NCBI GenBank assembly: GCA_023391535.1
Contig: JAEWAU010000108.1
Coordinates: forward strand, 1 to 17,446
Length of the DNA: 17,446 nucleotides
Reading direction: 5' to 3'
From: Bacillota bacterium
GTDB taxonomy: Bacteria; Bacillota; Clostridia; Oscillospirales; Ethanoligenentaceae
This document shows positions 15,425-17,446 of the stretch, one piece after another. The stretch's first letter is position 1; the number at the start of each line of letters is the position of its first letter. Below the pieces are notes generated by a model, which saw only the letters and a list, made by a program, of their open reading frames with translations, had not been told where the DNA came from and searched no databases. Position numbers and translations under genes: made by a program.

Positions 15425-15580
15425 GGGATTTTAGCGGCTTTTTTAAGGCCGTTCAGCGCCTGGTAAGCGCAGTTTTTCTCCTATTTTTGGCTGTGCGCGG
15501 CAAGCGTGTTCCTTTATTTTGCATATTGTTTCCGTTCGCTTCCTATCTGTCCGGAATCTGGAGCCGCGCACCCGGCATAA

Positions 15581-17266
15581 TCATTTTCCTGTCTTTCCGG
15601 ATGTTTCCTCCCGGGCCCCGGCCTGTTCCCCGGCCTTTGCCAGCGCGTCGAGCGGGCCCTTGTAGAGCAGCGGCAGGGAATCCTTGGGCGGGCCTTCCAG
15701 CAGCTCGCCGTCCGGCCGGAAACGGCCGCCGTGCGCGGGGCAGTCCCATGTCCTCTCCGCGGGGTTGAAGCGCAGCTGCGTGCCCATGTGCGTGCAGGCG
15801 ATGTCCACCACGAAGGCGGTGCCCTCCTCGTCCACATAAAGCCCGGCCCGCCTGCCGCGAAAGCGCACCACGCGCCCCTCGCCCGTGCGTATGCCGCGCA
15901 TCTCCTCCGCCGTTTCGAATTTCGATTTGAAAAGCTCCCCCACCGCGCCCAGCGCCCCGGCGGCAAAGCGCCCCGGCGCGGCCGCAATCCCCCCGCGCGC
16001 GGGCGAAAACAGCTCCTCGTAGCGGCTGCCTCCCATGGTGAGAAGGTCGCTCAAAAGAAGCCCCGCGAACGCGCCGTTTGTAATGCCCCATCGGTCGAAC
16101 CCCGCCGCCAGCAGCAAGTCCGATTTAGCCGAAAGCCGGCCGATATAGGGCAGGCCGTCGGGCGTTCCGTAATCCTGCGCGGCCCAGCGCGAAAGCGTGC
16201 GCTCCGCCCCCGCCTCCTGCCGCGCGAATTCTTCCAGATGTTCAAAATGGGGCGCGCGCAAATCGTCCTTGTGCCCGGTGGGATACCCGTCCCCCACGGC
16301 GATGAGCACGCGGCGGCCGTTTTCCGCGTATGCGCGCAGGGAACGCGCGGGCTCCCCCGCGCTTAAAAACGCGCCGTCCGGAAAATTCCTTTGTGTTTGG
16401 GCCGCGATGCCGTATTCGCGCCTTGGGTAGAGCCGCGCGAAATAAAAACCGCCCGCGCCGTCGTAAATCGGGTACTGCGTGGCCTGGATCACGCGCTTCG
16501 CGCGCAGCACCGCGCCGTTTTCGCAGAATACGCACACCGGCTCGCCCTCCTCCACGCGAACGGCCTTGGTGCCGCAGAAAATGCGCGCGCCGGCCCTGCG
16601 CGCGGCGGCGGCAAGCCCCTGTACGTAAAGCACGGGGTGCAGCACCGCCTGCCCGCGCAGCCCAAAGCGCAGAAGGCTGCCGGAGGGAAACCGCTCTTCG
16701 TCCAGTACCGCGTCGAGCCCCAGGCCGCGCGCCGCCTCGTATTCCTCCCGTACCGGCGCCTCGTCCGCGGGGTTCGCCGCATACACATACGAAGTGCAGT
16801 CCGTAAAGCTGCAGGCGATCTGCTCTGTCTGCACCGCGCGGCGAATCGAATCCAGCCCTTCGAGCTGCGCCTTCGCGTACAGACGCGCCGCGTCGCGCCC
16901 GTATTCCCGGATAAGCCGCGCGTAGAGCAGGCCGTGCTGCGCCGTCGCCTTGCCGGTGGTTTTGCCCGTGGTGCCGCCGCAAAGCGCGCCCGCCTCGATC
17001 AGCACCGGATTTTTGCCGCGCAGCGCAAGGCTGTAGGCGCAGCTCACCCCCGTGATGCCGCCGCCGATGATCAAAAACTCCGTTTCCGCGTCGCTTGTCA
17101 CCGCCGGGTATCCGTCCGCCGGCGCCGTTTGCTGCCAAAAAGAGCAGCCGTCCGCCGTTTCCACGCGCGGCGGCTCTTTCCCGCCGGGCCGGGGCGAATT
17201 CGCCTCTTCGGCCTCCAGATCGAACCGCTCCGCCATCCGGCTCACCCGGAACACATCGTCCTCCAT
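15581..17266 (-). CDS. FAD-dependent oxidoreductase with C-terminal Rieske [2Fe-2S] domain (YhfW-like)
   Basis: The 561-residue protein joins a DAO-family FAD oxidoreductase to a Rieske domain. The N-terminal lead contains FWQQTAPADGYPAVTSD, then the dinucleotide motif IIGGGITG (66-73), an acidic residue ending the second strand (E91) and the GTTGKTTGKATAQHG stretch (98-112), which is typical of YhfW-like proteins. The Rieske ligands are C491 and H493 in CTHMG, and C509 and H512 in CPAHGGRF. Electrons would pass between FAD and the 2Fe-2S centre in the cytoplasm; substrate and partner are unknown. The ATG at 17266 has AAGAAGGGGG upstream. The gene is somewhat longer than YhfW, with an Ala/Glu/Lys-rich tail. 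It is monocistronic as far as can be seen. Its promoter is not evident in 17267-17446, where I see no other gene. Confidence 0.92.
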   Translation of the reverse strand: MEDDVFRVSRMAERFDLEAEEANSPRPGGKEPPRVETADGCSFWQQTAPADGYPAVTSDAETEFLIIGGGITGVSCAYSLALRGKNPVLIEAGALCGGTTGKTTGKATAQHGLLYARLIREYGRDAARLYAKAQLEGLDSIRRAVQTEQIACSFTDCTSYVYAANPADEAPVREEYEAARGLGLDAVLDEERFPSGSLLRFGLRGQAVLHPVLYVQGLAAAARRAGARIFCGTKAVRVEEGEPVCVFCENGAVLRAKRVIQATQYPIYDGAGGFYFARLYPRREYGIAAQTQRNFPDGAFLSAGEPARSLRAYAENGRRVLIAVGDGYPTGHKDDLRAPHFEHLEEFARQEAGAERTLSRWAAQDYGTPDGLPYIGRLSAKSDLLLAAGFDRWGITNGAFAGLLLSDLLTMGGSRYEELFSPARGGIAAAPGRFAAGALGAVGELFKSKFETAEEMRGIRTGEGRVVRFRGRRAGLYVDEEGTAFVVDIACTHMGTQLRFNPAERTWDCPAHGGRFRPDGELLEGPPKDSLPLLYKGPLDALAKAGEQAGAREETSGKTGK

Positions 17267-17446
17267 GGCCGCGCCCCCTTCTTCGCACTTCGGCCTGTTC
17301 CGAAATACAGCATTTCCAGAAATAATCGATCCATTCCGAAAGCGCCGCGCCGCCGCATTTTTCGCGGAAACCCCGGAAGCGGATCATACGAATCTCCCAT
17401 AAAATTTTAGGATAAAAGAAATGTGCCGGCCGGGCCGCATAAAAGC

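Noticed and set aside
15470..15540. Short basic ORF (about 23 residues, minus strand) between the FAD gene and its terminator
   Set aside because: No convincing ribosome binding site and no conservation evidence; likely chance.
16242..17387. 381-residue ORF overlapping the FAD-Rieske gene, with GGGAG before its start at 17387
   Set aside because: Only the first 40 or so residues are outside the real gene. The rest is Arg/Gly-rich out-of-frame translation. A short upstream peptide is possible but unsupported.

Overview
The window looks like a chromosomal segment of a high-G+C, low-GC-family Gram-positive anaerobe, most likely a Clostridia member close to Oscillospirales/Ruminococcaceae. This is inferred from four things: the Bacillota-type gene order ylxM-ffh-rpsP-khpA-rimM-trmD, an HPr with both His15 and Ser46, a T-box leader, and strong purine-rich ribosome binding sites. 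No rRNA, tRNA, CRISPR array, transposase or phage gene was seen.

Layout. Positions 12-2280 (minus) hold uvrC (nucleotide excision repair) and an HPr phosphocarrier gene with its own promoter and terminator. Positions 2579-6990 (minus) are one translation/protein-export operon read from a perfect consensus promoter at 6962-6990: ylxM, ffh, rpsP, khpA, rimM, trmD. It is interrupted between khpA and rimM by a 284-bp nested palindromic, MITE-like element, and a fragment related to its inner arm lies between rpsP and ffh. Positions 7046-7581 (plus) carry a small membrane-anchored protein of the DUF6897-like type and a 36-residue membrane peptide.

Positions 7638-10510 (plus) are the most interesting unit. 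A strong promoter feeds a T-box riboswitch whose best specifier reading is AUC (Ile). After an intrinsic terminator and two adjacent tandem-repeat arrays come an XRE-cupin regulator and an AMP-forming acyl-CoA synthetase, closed by a bidirectional terminator. If the T-box is functional, uncharged tRNA-Ile would raise expression of an acyl-CoA synthetase. That would fit salvage of branched-chain or other carboxylic acids for isoleucine synthesis, which is a hypothesis only.

Positions 10567-13202 (minus) hold an AI-2E family permease and an AAA_14/DUF4143-type ATPase, probably one transcript from the promoter at 13277-13305. Positions about 13380-14400 form an AT-rich island with a secreted protein of unknown function flanked by hairpins. 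Positions 14419-15303 (minus) hold a secreted SH3b-NlpC/P60 cell-wall hydrolase with a consensus promoter and a leader of about 145 nt. Positions 15366-17266 (minus) hold an FAD oxidoreductase fused to a C-terminal Rieske domain, ended by a strong hairpin.
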